From the NCBI GenBank assembly GCA_027317105.1, contig DAHVFH010000039.1, positions 1 to 64,000 on the forward strand: a DNA stretch of 64,000 bases. Reading direction: 5' to 3'. Under the pieces are notes generated by a model that saw only the letters and a program-made list of their open reading frames with translations, made no database searches and was not told where the DNA came from. Below, one piece after another: positions 1-8,796 of the stretch. The translations under genes were made by a program, and so were the position numbers. Each line of letters begins with the position of its first letter. Position 1 is the first letter of the stretch. Source of the stretch: Cytophagales bacterium. Lineage in GTDB: Bacteria > Bacteroidota > Bacteroidia > Cytophagales > Cyclobacteriaceae.

Positions 1-2
1 GT

Positions 3-764
3 GTAGTGTATATCCATGGGTTTTCAGCTAGCCAGGAAGAGGGTGATCCTGTGCATGAAAATTTCGCTAAAAAATTCGGTTGCAATCTTTATCTCGCCCG
101 AATGGCCGATCACGGCATTGACACGGTTGATCAACTCATCAACTTTACGCCCGACCGTTGGTGGAAAAGCAGCAAAGAAGCATTGGCCATAGGAAACGCG
201 ATCGGTGAAAAGATTATTTTGATGTCCACCTCCACGGGAGGTACGATGGCGTTGATGTTGGCGGCTGAATATCCGGACGATGTATTTGCAATGATCAATA
301 TGTCGCCTAATGTAGCGATCAATGATCCCAATGCTTGGTTGCTAAATAACCCTTGGGGGTTGCAGATCGCCCGGTTGGTGAAAGGAGGAAACTATAATTC
401 ATTTCCTAAAGATTCGTTAAAAGATAAATACTGGAATAATCCGTATCGCCTGGAAGCGGTAACGCAACTCGAAGAACTGCTCGAAGAAAGGATGAATCCG
501 ACCACCTTTCAAAAAGTGAAATGTCCAAGCCTCACTTTATACTATTACAAGAATGAAAAAGAACAAGACCCAACTGTAAAAGTGAGTGCCATGCTAAAAA
601 TGAATGAGGAACTTGGTACACCCTATCAATTAAAAGCAACTGTGGCGATCCCCAAAGCGGGCGGTCATGTGCTTGGTTCGCATGTGGTTTCCAAAGATAT
701 TCCTGCTGTAGAAGAAGCGGTAAAAATATTTGCTTTAGACAAATTAAAAATGGAAGAGCAATAA
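3..764 (+). CDS. alpha/beta hydrolase (esterase/lipase), 5' end cut by window edge
   Basis: A serine hydrolase of the alpha/beta fold. The oxyanion motif HGFSAS stands almost at the first visible residue. The nucleophile region reads STSTGG, a relaxed GxSxG, near residue 75, and GGHVLGS near the C-terminus would supply the catalytic His. In the family the oxyanion motif lies tens of residues into the protein, and the frame stays open to base 3, so the true start lies left of the window; the GTG at base 6 is not convincing. The fold is well supported, the substrate is unknown. The next gene converges on it from the other strand. Confidence 0.75.
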   Translation, partial: VVYIHGFSASQEEGDPVHENFAKKFGCNLYLARMADHGIDTVDQLINFTPDRWWKSSKEALAIGNAIGEKIILMSTSTGGTMALMLAAEYPDDVFAMINMSPNVAINDPNAWLLNNPWGLQIARLVKGGNYNSFPKDSLKDKYWNNPYRLEAVTQLEELLEERMNPTTFQKVKCPSLTLYYYKNEKEQDPTVKVSAMLKMNEELGTPYQLKATVAIPKAGGHVLGSHVVSKDIPAVEEAVKIFALDKLKMEEQ

Positions 765-997
765 TTGGTCTCTTTGAAATCCTTTAGTCGAACAGGGAGC
801 CTGAGGTTTAAATACCTCGCCAAGTCGAAAACATAAAATTGGCAGTAGTGTGGATTACTATTTTTTTAACAAAGGATCAATTGTCAACCAGGCGATGACA
901 GGAAAAAATACCATGGGGTGATGAGCGGAAGGGTCATCGCGATGGGAATAATCGCTCAAGCAAAAGACTCATTGCGAAATGATCGCCCCGATGTCAG

Positions 998-1777
998 TTA
1001 CTTGTGTTGCCGGAAAAGCCATTCCATCATCAATGGATCCGTATAGGCACCCAGCCAGGAAAAATGCCCCACTTCAGGATATTGAGTAAAGCCGGGATGT
1101 GCGCCTGCTTTGGTTAGGGCATCAACCATTTTGAGCGAAAGGAGTGGACTTACCGCTGCATCTTCTGCCCCATGAAAAACCCACATCGGGATTTTTGCGA
1201 TGACAGGTGCTTTGGATACGTCACCGCCACCACAAACAGGAACTGCCGCAGCAAACACTTCCGGGTATCGCTCCAGGGCATCGAAAGTCCCGAACCCACC
1301 CATGGAAAGGCCTGTAATGTAAATACGCTTCGGGTCAACCGAAAATTTTTTGGTAACCTGTTGAATTAACTTCATTAAAAGTTCCATTGGTTTTGAAGGC
1401 GTAGGCAGTAGGTGCATGTCCTTGCCATTATTCTCTCGTGAAAAATTTGACCATGTCATTTTTTCTGGACATTGTGGTGCAATAACAATGGCCGGATATA
1501 AGATCATATTTTTTTCAATAGCAAAATTGGAGACACCCCATTTTAATTGGGCTACGTTATCCTTGCCACGTTCACCGGAACCATGTAAAAAAATCACGAG
1601 TGGATATTTGCGCAAGGTATCATAATCCGGGATAAGCTGTCGGTAGAGCAGGGTGTCTTGGTTATTGATAAATTTTTCAAAACTGAAAAGGGGCTGCTGA
1701 GAAAAGGTCTTAACTATCGTTGCGCAGCAAAAAGTTAAAAGCAAAAGAATTCTCAATTTTGGTTTTAGTGGTTTCAT
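998..1777 (-). CDS. secreted prolyl-oligopeptidase-like / PHB-depolymerase-like esterase
   Basis: A 259-residue exported alpha/beta hydrolase of the 'predicted peptidase' group. It has an N-terminal hydrophobic signal peptide ending near TFSQQ, the oxyanion motif FLHGSGERG, the nucleophile elbow GLSMGG, and a late His in VGHFSW. The ATG at 1777 is preferred over the TTG two codons upstream. It is divergent from the padR gene. The substrate, an ester or peptide in the periplasm, cannot be read from sequence. Confidence 0.8.
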   Translation of the reverse strand: MKPLKPKLRILLLLTFCCATIVKTFSQQPLFSFEKFINNQDTLLYRQLIPDYDTLRKYPLVIFLHGSGERGKDNVAQLKWGVSNFAIEKNMILYPAIVIAPQCPEKMTWSNFSRENNGKDMHLLPTPSKPMELLMKLIQQVTKKFSVDPKRIYITGLSMGGFGTFDALERYPEVFAAAVPVCGGGDVSKAPVIAKIPMWVFHGAEDAAVSPLLSLKMVDALTKAGAHPGFTQYPEVGHFSWLGAYTDPLMMEWLFRQHK

Positions 1778-2008
1778 TTGCAAAGTTTATAGGATATGAC
1801 TTTATTCTAATTTTCCTCCATGTTGGAACGAAAGTAAGAAATTGCGATAAACCAACAAACACGAATTGAGTTGCCCGAATTGACCAAACTGTTCAAAGCT
1901 TCTAATTTTCTAATTTATCAACCAAAAGTATAACATTTTTTGAGGGGTCCTTCTGTTTTTGAAATAGAAATATAGTCTCATTTCTTTAGCGAAGTATATA
2001 ATAATCGT

Positions 2009-2033
2009 TACTTTTGTTTTACAAAGTATATAC
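2009..2033 (+). promoter_or_regulatory. putative padR promoter with palindromic operator
   Basis: TACTTTTG at 2009-2016 matches the Bacteroidota -7 element TAnnTTTG. The palindrome GTATATAC at 2026-2033 lies two bases before the padR ATG, and AAGTATATA occurs at both 1992-2000 and 2024-2032. This would fit autorepression by PadR, which is inferred. No convincing -33 element was seen. Confidence 0.35.
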
Positions 2034-2035
2034 AA

Positions 2036-2371
2036 ATGAACAAAGAATACCTCGGGGAATTTGAAGAACTGGTGCTTACCATGGTTGGCATCTTACAAGA
2101 TGATGCCTACGGCAATGCCATCGTGAATGAAATAAAGGATAGGGTGGGGAGGGAGTCCAACCTCAGCGCAGTCCATGTTACTTTATATCGCCTTGAAGAT
2201 AAGGGCTATGTCAAATCCTACATGGGTGGCGCGACCAACGCAAGAGGCGGAAGAAGGAAACGGATTTTTCAAGTAACGAATGCCGGGCTTGCCATGCTGC
2301 TCGCGAGGAAGGAACAGCAGGTGGAGTTGTGGAAGTTGATCCCTCGTCTCAACTATGATTTAATGATTTAA
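2036..2371 (+). CDS. PadR family transcriptional regulator
   Basis: A 111-residue winged-helix repressor of the PadR family. The N-terminal part (LVLTMVGILQDDAYGNAIV) is the family's first helices, followed by the VTLYRLEDKGYV recognition helix and wing, with a short C-terminal helix. It is of normal length for the short PadR subgroup. In Bacteroidota such genes usually sit directly before an FtsX-type ABC permease and control it. Here the permease follows after one intervening gene. No Shine-Dalgarno is visible. Confidence 0.9.
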   Translation: MNKEYLGEFEELVLTMVGILQDDAYGNAIVNEIKDRVGRESNLSAVHVTLYRLEDKGYVKSYMGGATNARGGRRKRIFQVTNAGLAMLLARKEQQVELWKLIPRLNYDLMI

Positions 2372-2414
2372 TGATTGCGATGATTAATGACCCTTGCAAA
2401 AATATAACGCTACA

Positions 2415-2804
2415 ATGGTTGATGAAAAATACAAATATTCGGAACTAACTGCTAAGATCATTGGGTGTGCGATGGAAGTTCACAAGATTCTTTGGAATGG
2501 ATTTCAGGAGGTAATTTACCAACGTGCCCTGGCAATTGAAATGGAGAGCCAAGGTTTGAAGTTTGTAAGAGAGTTCGAGATTCCGATCTTCTATAAAGAC
2601 AACCCTATTGGCTCAAGACGAGCCGACTTTTTCGTGAAAGAAAAGGTGATGGTGGAATTAAAGGCGGTCATTCAATTAGAAGACGACCACTTGGCACAAG
2701 CAATAAATTATCTGGAGGCTTATAAAATGGAAGTTAGTTTGCTCATCAATTTTGGAAGCAAAAGTTTGCAATTTAAACGAGTGATGAAAACACATAGTAA
2801 GTGA
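2415..2804 (+). CDS. GxxExxY family protein
   Basis: A 129-residue protein of the GxxExxY family, related to PDDEXK nucleases (PF13366). The signature is G29-F-Q-E32-V-I-Y35. The core RRADFFV followed by MVELKAV resembles the D-(E/Q)xK nuclease motif. The function of the family is not established. The ATG at 2415 (MVDEKYKY) is chosen over a TTG at 2394. It lies between padR and its expected permease partner, and its stop overlaps a possible GTG start of the permease. A broken relative is at 7854-8267. Confidence 0.8.
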   Translation: MVDEKYKYSELTAKIIGCAMEVHKILWNGFQEVIYQRALAIEMESQGLKFVREFEIPIFYKDNPIGSRRADFFVKEKVMVELKAVIQLEDDHLAQAINYLEAYKMEVSLLINFGSKSLQFKRVMKTHSK

Positions 2805-2809
2805 CGAGG

Positions 2810-5515
2810 ATGGCCAAAAGTAATCATAGTCCATCACAAAATCATTTCAATCATAGTCAGGACAGATGGCTCCGCTTCCTCCGATGGTTCTGTCCGCCCG
2901 CATTATACGAAGGCATTGAAGGGGATTTGTTGGAGAAGTTTGAGGAGGACGTGAAGTTGCTAGGAGGGAAGAGCGCGAAGAGAAAACTTGCGATTAATGC
3001 CTTAAAATTTTGTAGGCCAGGAATTATTTTCAGAAATAAATTTTCAAACCACTTACCAGAAATCGATATGTTACATAACTATTTCAAAATTGCTTTGCGT
3101 TCTTTATGGCGCTCGAAGGCACATTCTTTTATCAATGTATTTGGTCTTGCGTTGGGCATCGCCTGTTGCTTGCTTATTTCTTTGTTTGTTCGTGATGAGT
3201 TGACTTTCGATACTTTTCACACCAAAGCGGATCGAATCTACCGTGTCTATTCCCGCGAAGATTGGGGGGAAAACCAGCAGTTCTTTAATACGGTCACCCC
3301 CTTTCCCATGGGACCTGCTTTAAAGGAAAACTTGCCTGAAGTTGAACACGAGGTGCGGATCACTGTCAACACAGTGCAAGTCAAAGTTGGTGAACAGCAA
3401 TTTAATGAGTCTGCGATGGTAGCCGGAAAAAATTTCTTTGACGTTTTTGATTTTAAGGTTGTGAAGGGAAATGGCCATGAAGTGCTTTTGGCTCAAAACA
3501 ATGTGGTATTAAGTGAGCGAATGGCGCTGAAATATTTTGGGGATGTTGACCCGATTAACAAAACGATTTCTGTTCAGCTTGGAGAGACATTTGAAAATTT
3601 TTCAGTGAAGGCCATCACCGAAAATACGCCCACCAATTCAAGTATTCAGTACGATATCCTCATTTCAGAATTGAACAACTCAAAATTATTTGGCGAACGG
3701 TTGCTTTCCTCGTGGTTTAACATTGTTCCAGAGACGTATGTGCTCTTGCGGGAAAAGACTGATCCTAAAATTGTAGAAAGTAAATTTCCTCCAATCTTTA
3801 AGACAGCAATGGGGGAGGAGGACTTTACAAAAAGCAAATATAAGGCAGGCCTGCAGCCGCTCACCGATATTCATTTAAATACAGAGTTCCCAACAGCGAT
3901 CGCACCGGTTAGCAATCCAAAGTATTCGTATATCCTGATTGCTATTGCCCTTCTTATCCTTATCGTAGGTTGCATCAATTTTGTGACGCTTTCAGTGGGT
4001 CGTTCGCTGAAGCGGGCAAAAGAAGTTGGCATCCGAAAAGTGGTAGGCGCATTGCGATCCCAATTGGTCACCCAATTTGTGGGTGAGGCAATATTGATTA
4101 CCCTGCTCGCTATGATTATCGGTATTGGACTATCTATCTTAAATCTTCCACTTTTCAACGACTTAGCCGGTAAGCAGCTTTTATTTTCTTGGGATGCTTT
4201 CACCTGGCTTGTGGTCTTGTCACTTCTTATCGTGATTGGTTTAATCTCAGGGAGTTATCCAGCCTTTATCTTGTCGGGGTTTAAACCCGTATCCATATTG
4301 AAGGGATCGATACAAGGCAGTACAAAGCAAGGTTTGCGTAAAGTACTGGTTGGCGTGCAATTGATGTTATCCATTTTTTTGATTTCGAGTACGTTGATCA
4401 TGAAAAAGCAACTTTCCTTTATTCAAAACAAAAACCTTGGCTTTGACAAAGAGCAATTAGTAGAAGCACAAATTATCGTTCCGCGCACAGGCCGATTGAC
4501 TGATCGGGTTAAGGCTGCTTTTGTGAAAATTGAACAGTTCAAAACTGAATTGGCCAACTATCCGGATGTAGTTGCTGTTTGTGGTTCGTCTCATGATTTT
4601 GGAAACGGTGAGTGGACGAATACTGGCTATACGGATGAGAAAGGGATTTACAGAAATTTTGCCATGAATATTGTGGATGAAGATTATTTATCGACCTTGA
4701 AAATAAAACTTGCTGCAGGGAGAGGCTTTCTAAAGGTGAATGGGGCTGATGGCCGAAGAGGTGTTATTGTGAATGAAGCCTTTGCGAAAGAGTATGGCTG
4801 GACTGATGCGATTGGAAAGAAAATACCCGGAAAGAATTTCCCCGATCATGAAATTATTGGCGTAGTCAAAGACTTCAATTTTGGGTCGCTTTATACAAAA
4901 GTGCGACCGCTGGCAATGGTCGAGAACCCCGCCATTATCCTGGATGGAATAGAAAATATCAATATAGATAATTCGCCCGTGCCAAAGTTGATCGTGCGTT
5001 TAAAGCCGGGGAATATGAATGTTGCACTGGGTCATATAAAAGATACATGGAAGAAAATAGCGGGTGAAGAGGAGTTTGCCTTTTCTTTTGTGGATCAGGC
5101 GATGGCCAAACAGTATAAGGGCGATCAAAATCTTGGAAAGATCGTGAACATTGCAACCTTATTGGCTGTACTGATAGGCAGTCTTGGCCTCTATGCGTTA
5201 GCCTCCCTGGCAATGCAAAACCGGATGAAAGAAATCAGTATCCGAAAGGTTATGGGCGCTACCGATAATTCTTTGCTTGCGTTGCTGACGAAGGAATATT
5301 TCTTGCTCATCGCTTTGTGTCTCCTATTTTCCGTTCCGATCACCTGGTATTTGATGAAAAATTGGCTTTCGACTTTTGAATACCGTGTTGGGATTTCCGC
5401 TGACATCTTTCTTCTGGCAGGTGGAATTTCATTGTTCATCGCCTTGGCAACAATTAGTTTTCAAACCTTGAAGACGGTTTGGACAAACCCCGTGAAGAAC
5501 TTGAAATACGAATGA
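2810..5515 (+). CDS. FtsX/MacB-type ABC transporter permease with N-terminal prefix domain
   Basis: An inner-membrane permease of about 900 residues, of the large double MacB_PCD-FtsX type common in Bacteroidota. About 85 residues of soluble prefix (DRWLRFLRWFCPP, GDLLEKFEED) precede the first membrane helix (SFINVFGLALGIACCLLI). Two periplasmic MacB_PCD domains alternate with FtsX helices near residues 370-500 and 770-900; RAKEVGIRKVVGA and MKEISIRKVMGA are the duplicated FtsX motifs. The matching ATPase is not adjacent. The ATG at 2810 is preferred; a GTG at 2801 overlaps the preceding stop. The PadR regulator upstream probably controls it. Substrate unknown. Confidence 0.85.
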   Translation: MAKSNHSPSQNHFNHSQDRWLRFLRWFCPPALYEGIEGDLLEKFEEDVKLLGGKSAKRKLAINALKFCRPGIIFRNKFSNHLPEIDMLHNYFKIALRSLWRSKAHSFINVFGLALGIACCLLISLFVRDELTFDTFHTKADRIYRVYSREDWGENQQFFNTVTPFPMGPALKENLPEVEHEVRITVNTVQVKVGEQQFNESAMVAGKNFFDVFDFKVVKGNGHEVLLAQNNVVLSERMALKYFGDVDPINKTISVQLGETFENFSVKAITENTPTNSSIQYDILISELNNSKLFGERLLSSWFNIVPETYVLLREKTDPKIVESKFPPIFKTAMGEEDFTKSKYKAGLQPLTDIHLNTEFPTAIAPVSNPKYSYILIAIALLILIVGCINFVTLSVGRSLKRAKEVGIRKVVGALRSQLVTQFVGEAILITLLAMIIGIGLSILNLPLFNDLAGKQLLFSWDAFTWLVVLSLLIVIGLISGSYPAFILSGFKPVSILKGSIQGSTKQGLRKVLVGVQLMLSIFLISSTLIMKKQLSFIQNKNLGFDKEQLVEAQIIVPRTGRLTDRVKAAFVKIEQFKTELANYPDVVAVCGSSHDFGNGEWTNTGYTDEKGIYRNFAMNIVDEDYLSTLKIKLAAGRGFLKVNGADGRRGVIVNEAFAKEYGWTDAIGKKIPGKNFPDHEIIGVVKDFNFGSLYTKVRPLAMVENPAIILDGIENINIDNSPVPKLIVRLKPGNMNVALGHIKDTWKKIAGEEEFAFSFVDQAMAKQYKGDQNLGKIVNIATLLAVLIGSLGLYALASLAMQNRMKEISIRKVMGATDNSLLALLTKEYFLLIALCLLFSVPITWYLMKNWLSTFEYRVGISADIFLLAGGISLFIALATISFQTLKTVWTNPVKNLKYE

Positions 5516-5518
5516 AAT

Positions 5519-5581
5519 CGATTCTAGATATATAAGATTCTGGCTGCTAGTTTTGTTATCAAGTAGCCAAAATCTAGAATC
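5519..5581. terminator. bidirectional terminator-like hairpin
   Basis: Nested inverted repeats lie between two convergent genes. The outer pair is ATTCTAGA (5521-5528) and TCTAGAAT (5573-5580). The inner arms GATTCTGGCT and AGCCAAAATC enclose a short loop. The position between two tail-to-tail genes supports transcription termination in both directions. Confidence 0.55.
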
Positions 5582-5583
5582 AT

Positions 5584-6657
5584 TTATTTTCCCCATATGC
5601 TTTTTAAAAATCTTATCCAATTTTGGCTTGTAATGTTTTCAATATCCTCCTTAGTATACCCTCGTTGGGAAAGGAGAATCGGTATTTTTCTTAGGTCAGC
5701 AATCGTTTCGATCTCTAGCGGGCTTTGCTCTTTTCCAAATGCGCCATCCAAGTCCGAGCCGATGCCAACATGAAGAGTATTTCCAGCCAATTGACAAATG
5801 TGATCCATGTGGTCAATTAATTTTTCAAGGGTGCAATTCATTTTTTGCGGTGTGGAGATGCCTCGCTTCCAATTAGGCACCAGCATCCAGGCGTCCATCA
5901 CACCACCAATCACCGCTCCTCGTTGGATTAACGCTTTTATTTGCTCATCGCTATATTGGCGGTTATGCGGAACCAACGCTCTGCAATTATTATGGCTAGC
6001 CCAAACGTGTCCGTTGAAGTTTTCCAAGGCTTCCCAAAAACTATCATCGCACAAATGAGTGGCATCAAGGATAATGTTCAATCGTTCCATTTCTTTGAGA
6101 AGCTCCCTTCCCACTTTCCCCAGTTCGCCAATAGCATCTGTTCCCTGAGCATAGCGTCCTGGGCCATAGTGGGCAGGACCGATGGCGCGAAGTCCGTACG
6201 CATAAGCACGTTCCAGATGTTCAAGCGTCACAATAGAGTCGGCACCTTCCAGACTTAAAATATACCCAATCGGTTTTTTGGTTTTATCTTGATTTGTGTT
6301 CCATTGTTGAAGGTGATATTCAAGTGTTGCCAAATTGTTTACTTGAAAAAGTTCGCCTCGTTCTTCCATCGCTTTGTACCAGGCAAGTTGTGCTTGTGTT
6401 TGTGCCCACGCTTGTTCTGGCGAATGCCAACCGGGCAACGAATTTTCAGGTGAAACATACCGCGCTATCTGGGTTGCGACTACCAGTCCGATATTTCCTT
6501 TTCTTAGCTCGTCAAAATTGACGACTCCTTTTCCACGATCCGGTTTGTCGGTCATTCCTTTTTCGCGTTGGCGGATTTCTTCAATAGGTCTTGAAAGGTC
6601 GCGATTCCATTCCATCGCATTCATGCTCAAGTCAAGGTGGGCATCAACAATTAACAT
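5584..6657 (-). CDS. membrane-dipeptidase-type peptidase (M19 family)
   Basis: A 357-residue zinc dipeptidase of the M19/renal dipeptidase family, which hydrolyses L-D dipeptides and related compounds. Visible metal-site elements are DAHLDL (His-x-Asp), LSLEGAD (bridging Glu), ATHLCDD and SHNNCRA (His ligands) and GSDLDG. No signal peptide is seen, so it is probably cytoplasmic. It is the distal gene of a minus-strand set with a PLP enzyme, RidA and a GntP permease; the gap to the PLP gene is 7 bp. The context points to release and breakdown of D-amino acids. Confidence 0.88.
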   Translation of the reverse strand: MLIVDAHLDLSMNAMEWNRDLSRPIEEIRQREKGMTDKPDRGKGVVNFDELRKGNIGLVVATQIARYVSPENSLPGWHSPEQAWAQTQAQLAWYKAMEERGELFQVNNLATLEYHLQQWNTNQDKTKKPIGYILSLEGADSIVTLEHLERAYAYGLRAIGPAHYGPGRYAQGTDAIGELGKVGRELLKEMERLNIILDATHLCDDSFWEALENFNGHVWASHNNCRALVPHNRQYSDEQIKALIQRGAVIGGVMDAWMLVPNWKRGISTPQKMNCTLEKLIDHMDHICQLAGNTLHVGIGSDLDGAFGKEQSPLEIETIADLRKIPILLSQRGYTKEDIENITSQNWIRFLKSIWGK

Positions 6658-6664
6658 AGTAACA

Positions 6665-7789
6665 TCAGATTTTTATTTTTCTCCTTCTCGCAATCATATT
6701 CCATTGACCACCCGCTAGGTGATCATTAATGACGACTGCGGTTTCATGCAAAGCAACTGTTGGGCAAACATGAAAAGGGACGCCATATAATACATCGCCA
6801 ACTTGATAATCATTCTGGCCATTGACTTTAAAGACCATGTGTTCTTCGCTATGGCCAGTAGGCTCCAGATTGGAGGCGTTTAAAAAAAAGACTCTTTTAT
6901 CAAACGGATTTTCGGATGCAATGGCTTTGTGCCCAAGGTCAACGCAGATCGTGTCTGCTGTGGGTTTTGAAATAATTCGCGTCAGTACAAGTGCTGCAAA
7001 TTCGAAAGGTTGTTCTTTAAATGTATCGTGATAGCCTTTGTCCCAATAGATAAAAGTACCTGGGCTGCACACCACCTCATTTCTTTTTGCATGAATTGGA
7101 AAGGTAGTTGTACCTCCAACAACGATAACGAGTTCATTGCAACCCGAGTGAAGTAGATTTTGTTGCATGGCAATAACAGGAACAAAACCTTCATTACATT
7201 TTTTTGTACGTTCACTAAGGTCCTCATCTCTCAAATGCCCATCATAAGCGTGAAGCCCAACAGATAAAACCCCATCGAGCGATTGGCATTTTTTGTAAAG
7301 TGCTTCTGCCTCCACACCAGGTTTAATGCCTGTGCGGTCCATTCCGATATTCAAATCAATGTAAACGTTGAGTTTGTGGTTGATTTTTTTGAAAATTGAA
7401 TCAAGATGGAGCGCTGTGACTTCATTATCGACAAGGCATGAGAATCGGGTTTTTGGATAACATTTTACAAGTTCAGCCAACCGCTCTGCTTTGGGGCCAA
7501 TCGCCTGATAGGCAAGAAGCACATCGGGCGCATTAGACTCGGCCAACATTTCGGCCTCAGCAATAGTGGCACATTTGAATTTTGTAAATCCGGATTCCAG
7601 TAAAAGTTTCGTTACCTCGGGGGATTTGTGGGTCTTTACGTGAGGTCTTAACCGAGCTACATCCGGCAGCATGGATTTTAAAATCTCAATATTCTTTTTT
7701 ACCCGGTCAGGAAAAACGAGCAACGAAGGAGAATCAACCTCGTTGACATTGGAGACTTCGAACCAATCTAATTGGATAGCGTTATTCAT
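6665..7789 (-). CDS. D-threonine-aldolase / D-serine-dehydratase-like PLP enzyme
   Basis: A PLP enzyme of 374 residues with the alanine-racemase-type fold of D-threonine aldolases and eukaryotic-type D-serine dehydratases. RPHVKTHK carries the Schiff-base Lys. The late HVCPTVALH segment matches the C-terminal metal-binding His/Cys region of the family. The ATG at 7789 (MNNAIQLDW) is preferred; an upstream extension of 19 codons lacks family similarity. It is followed after 7 bp by the M19 dipeptidase. Aldolase and dehydratase activity cannot be separated by eye. Confidence 0.82.
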   Translation of the reverse strand: MNNAIQLDWFEVSNVNEVDSPSLLVFPDRVKKNIEILKSMLPDVARLRPHVKTHKSPEVTKLLLESGFTKFKCATIAEAEMLAESNAPDVLLAYQAIGPKAERLAELVKCYPKTRFSCLVDNEVTALHLDSIFKKINHKLNVYIDLNIGMDRTGIKPGVEAEALYKKCQSLDGVLSVGLHAYDGHLRDEDLSERTKKCNEGFVPVIAMQQNLLHSGCNELVIVVGGTTTFPIHAKRNEVVCSPGTFIYWDKGYHDTFKEQPFEFAALVLTRIISKPTADTICVDLGHKAIASENPFDKRVFFLNASNLEPTGHSEEHMVFKVNGQNDYQVGDVLYGVPFHVCPTVALHETAVVINDHLAGGQWNMIARRRKIKI

Positions 7790-7853
7790 AATACCTTTAT
7801 AGTTGGAATTTGAACCACATAATAGGATAGAAACATAGATGAACACATAGTTA

Positions 7854-8267
7854 TTATTCAGGCAATGAGGAGAATAAACGATTTACTAGAGTCTTCTGCC
7901 CATGTTTAAAAATATTAATACAATGAAAATTGATCTGGATGCCTTTTGGTTTTTGCAGCATTTCCATATAGGAAAGTAGTATTGCATCGTGAACTGGGAG
8001 CAGACCTTCCTGAACTTTCAATTCCACACAAATCAAATTCTCTACCTAAAACATCTAATCTCAATTCTGCCTCAAGTTCTAATCCTTTGTACTCTAAAGG
8101 CACACAAACTTGATTTTGAAAAGTTATGCTTTGGATTTCCAATTCTTTCAAAAAACATTTTTTATAAACACTTTCCAATAACCCTGAACCGAGATGTGAT
8201 GGACTTCAATGGCACATCCGATAATTTGATAGGTAAGTTCATCCAAGTATTTCTTTGTGGTTTGCAT
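7854..8267 (-). pseudogene. GxxExxY family protein, broken by two compensating frameshifts
   Basis: The minus strand from an ATG at 8267 encodes a GxxExxY start (TYQIIGCAIEVHHISVQG). It loses one base around 8181-8185 just after the signature Gly, continues in another frame as LLESVYKKCF to RLDVL, then gains one base at 8045/8046. It returns to the original frame as ENLICVELKV...LLPVHDAILLSY and ends at 7854. The total length is 414 bp, a multiple of three, so about 46 central residues, including the E and Y of the signature, are misread. This fits a recently decayed gene or two sequencing errors. It separates the PLP gene from ridA. Confidence 0.75.
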
Positions 8268-8321
8268 TTTCTATGTTTCCGCCTATGCTACTATGCTTCT
8301 ATGTGGTTCAGTCTACTTTAT

Positions 8322-8786
8322 TTATAACTCTAATTCAAATAGGGCTTCAATTTCAACCGGAATGTTGTCAGGCAGTGAACCCATACCCACTGCACTACGT
8401 ACGCCAACACCATTATCCGGTCCCCACACTTGAGCAAACAATTCGCTACAACCATTGATAACAAAGGGGTGTTTTTCAAAGGAAGGGATGGAATTGACCA
8501 TGCCCAAAATTTTAATCACGCGCTTGATCTTGTTAAAACTTCCGAGATTACTTTTTATTGTCGAAAGCATGGCGAGCCCAACTTGACGCGCAGCAAATTT
8601 AGCTTCTTCGACATTCAAGTCAAGCCCCACTTTGCCGATGATGAGGCTTCCATCATTTTTTACTGTGCCGTGTCCGGAAAGGAAAACATGATTACCGTCA
8701 ATTAAAAATGGTTTGTAAACGCCCAATGGTTTAGGCGCAGGGGGCAAGGATAGTCCTAGTTCTTCAAATCGTTGATCTGGTGTCAT
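8322..8786 (-). CDS. RidA family protein (reactive imine deaminase)
   Basis: A 154-residue YjgF/YER057c/UK114 protein. Family members hydrolyse 2-aminoacrylate and other enamine/imine intermediates made by PLP dehydratases. The conserved C-terminal block RSAVGMGSLPDN..VEIEALFEL carries the Arg that binds the substrate carboxylate. It is longer than minimal RidA (about 128 residues), like the YjgH/Rid2-type group. The start MTPDQRFEEL avoids overlap with gntP, whose stop is 10 bp upstream. Beside a D-amino-acid PLP enzyme, removal of its imine product is a plausible job. Confidence 0.85.
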   Translation of the reverse strand: MTPDQRFEELGLSLPPAPKPLGVYKPFLIDGNHVFLSGHGTVKNDGSLIIGKVGLDLNVEEAKFAARQVGLAMLSTIKSNLGSFNKIKRVIKILGMVNSIPSFEKHPFVINGCSELFAQVWGPDNGVGVRSAVGMGSLPDNIPVEIEALFELEL

Positions 8787-8796
8787 TGCAAAAAAA

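Noticed and set aside
765..997. GAGGT/ACCTC short hairpin in the gap between two convergent hydrolases
   Set aside because: The stem is only five base pairs and no T-run follows, so it is not called a terminator.
1992..2032. AAGTATATA direct repeats as a CRISPR or mobile-element trace
   Set aside because: Only two short copies around a promoter; a regulatory explanation is simpler.
2394..2414. TTG start for the GxxExxY gene
   Set aside because: The ATG at 2415 gives the normal family N-terminus; the added seven residues are not conserved.
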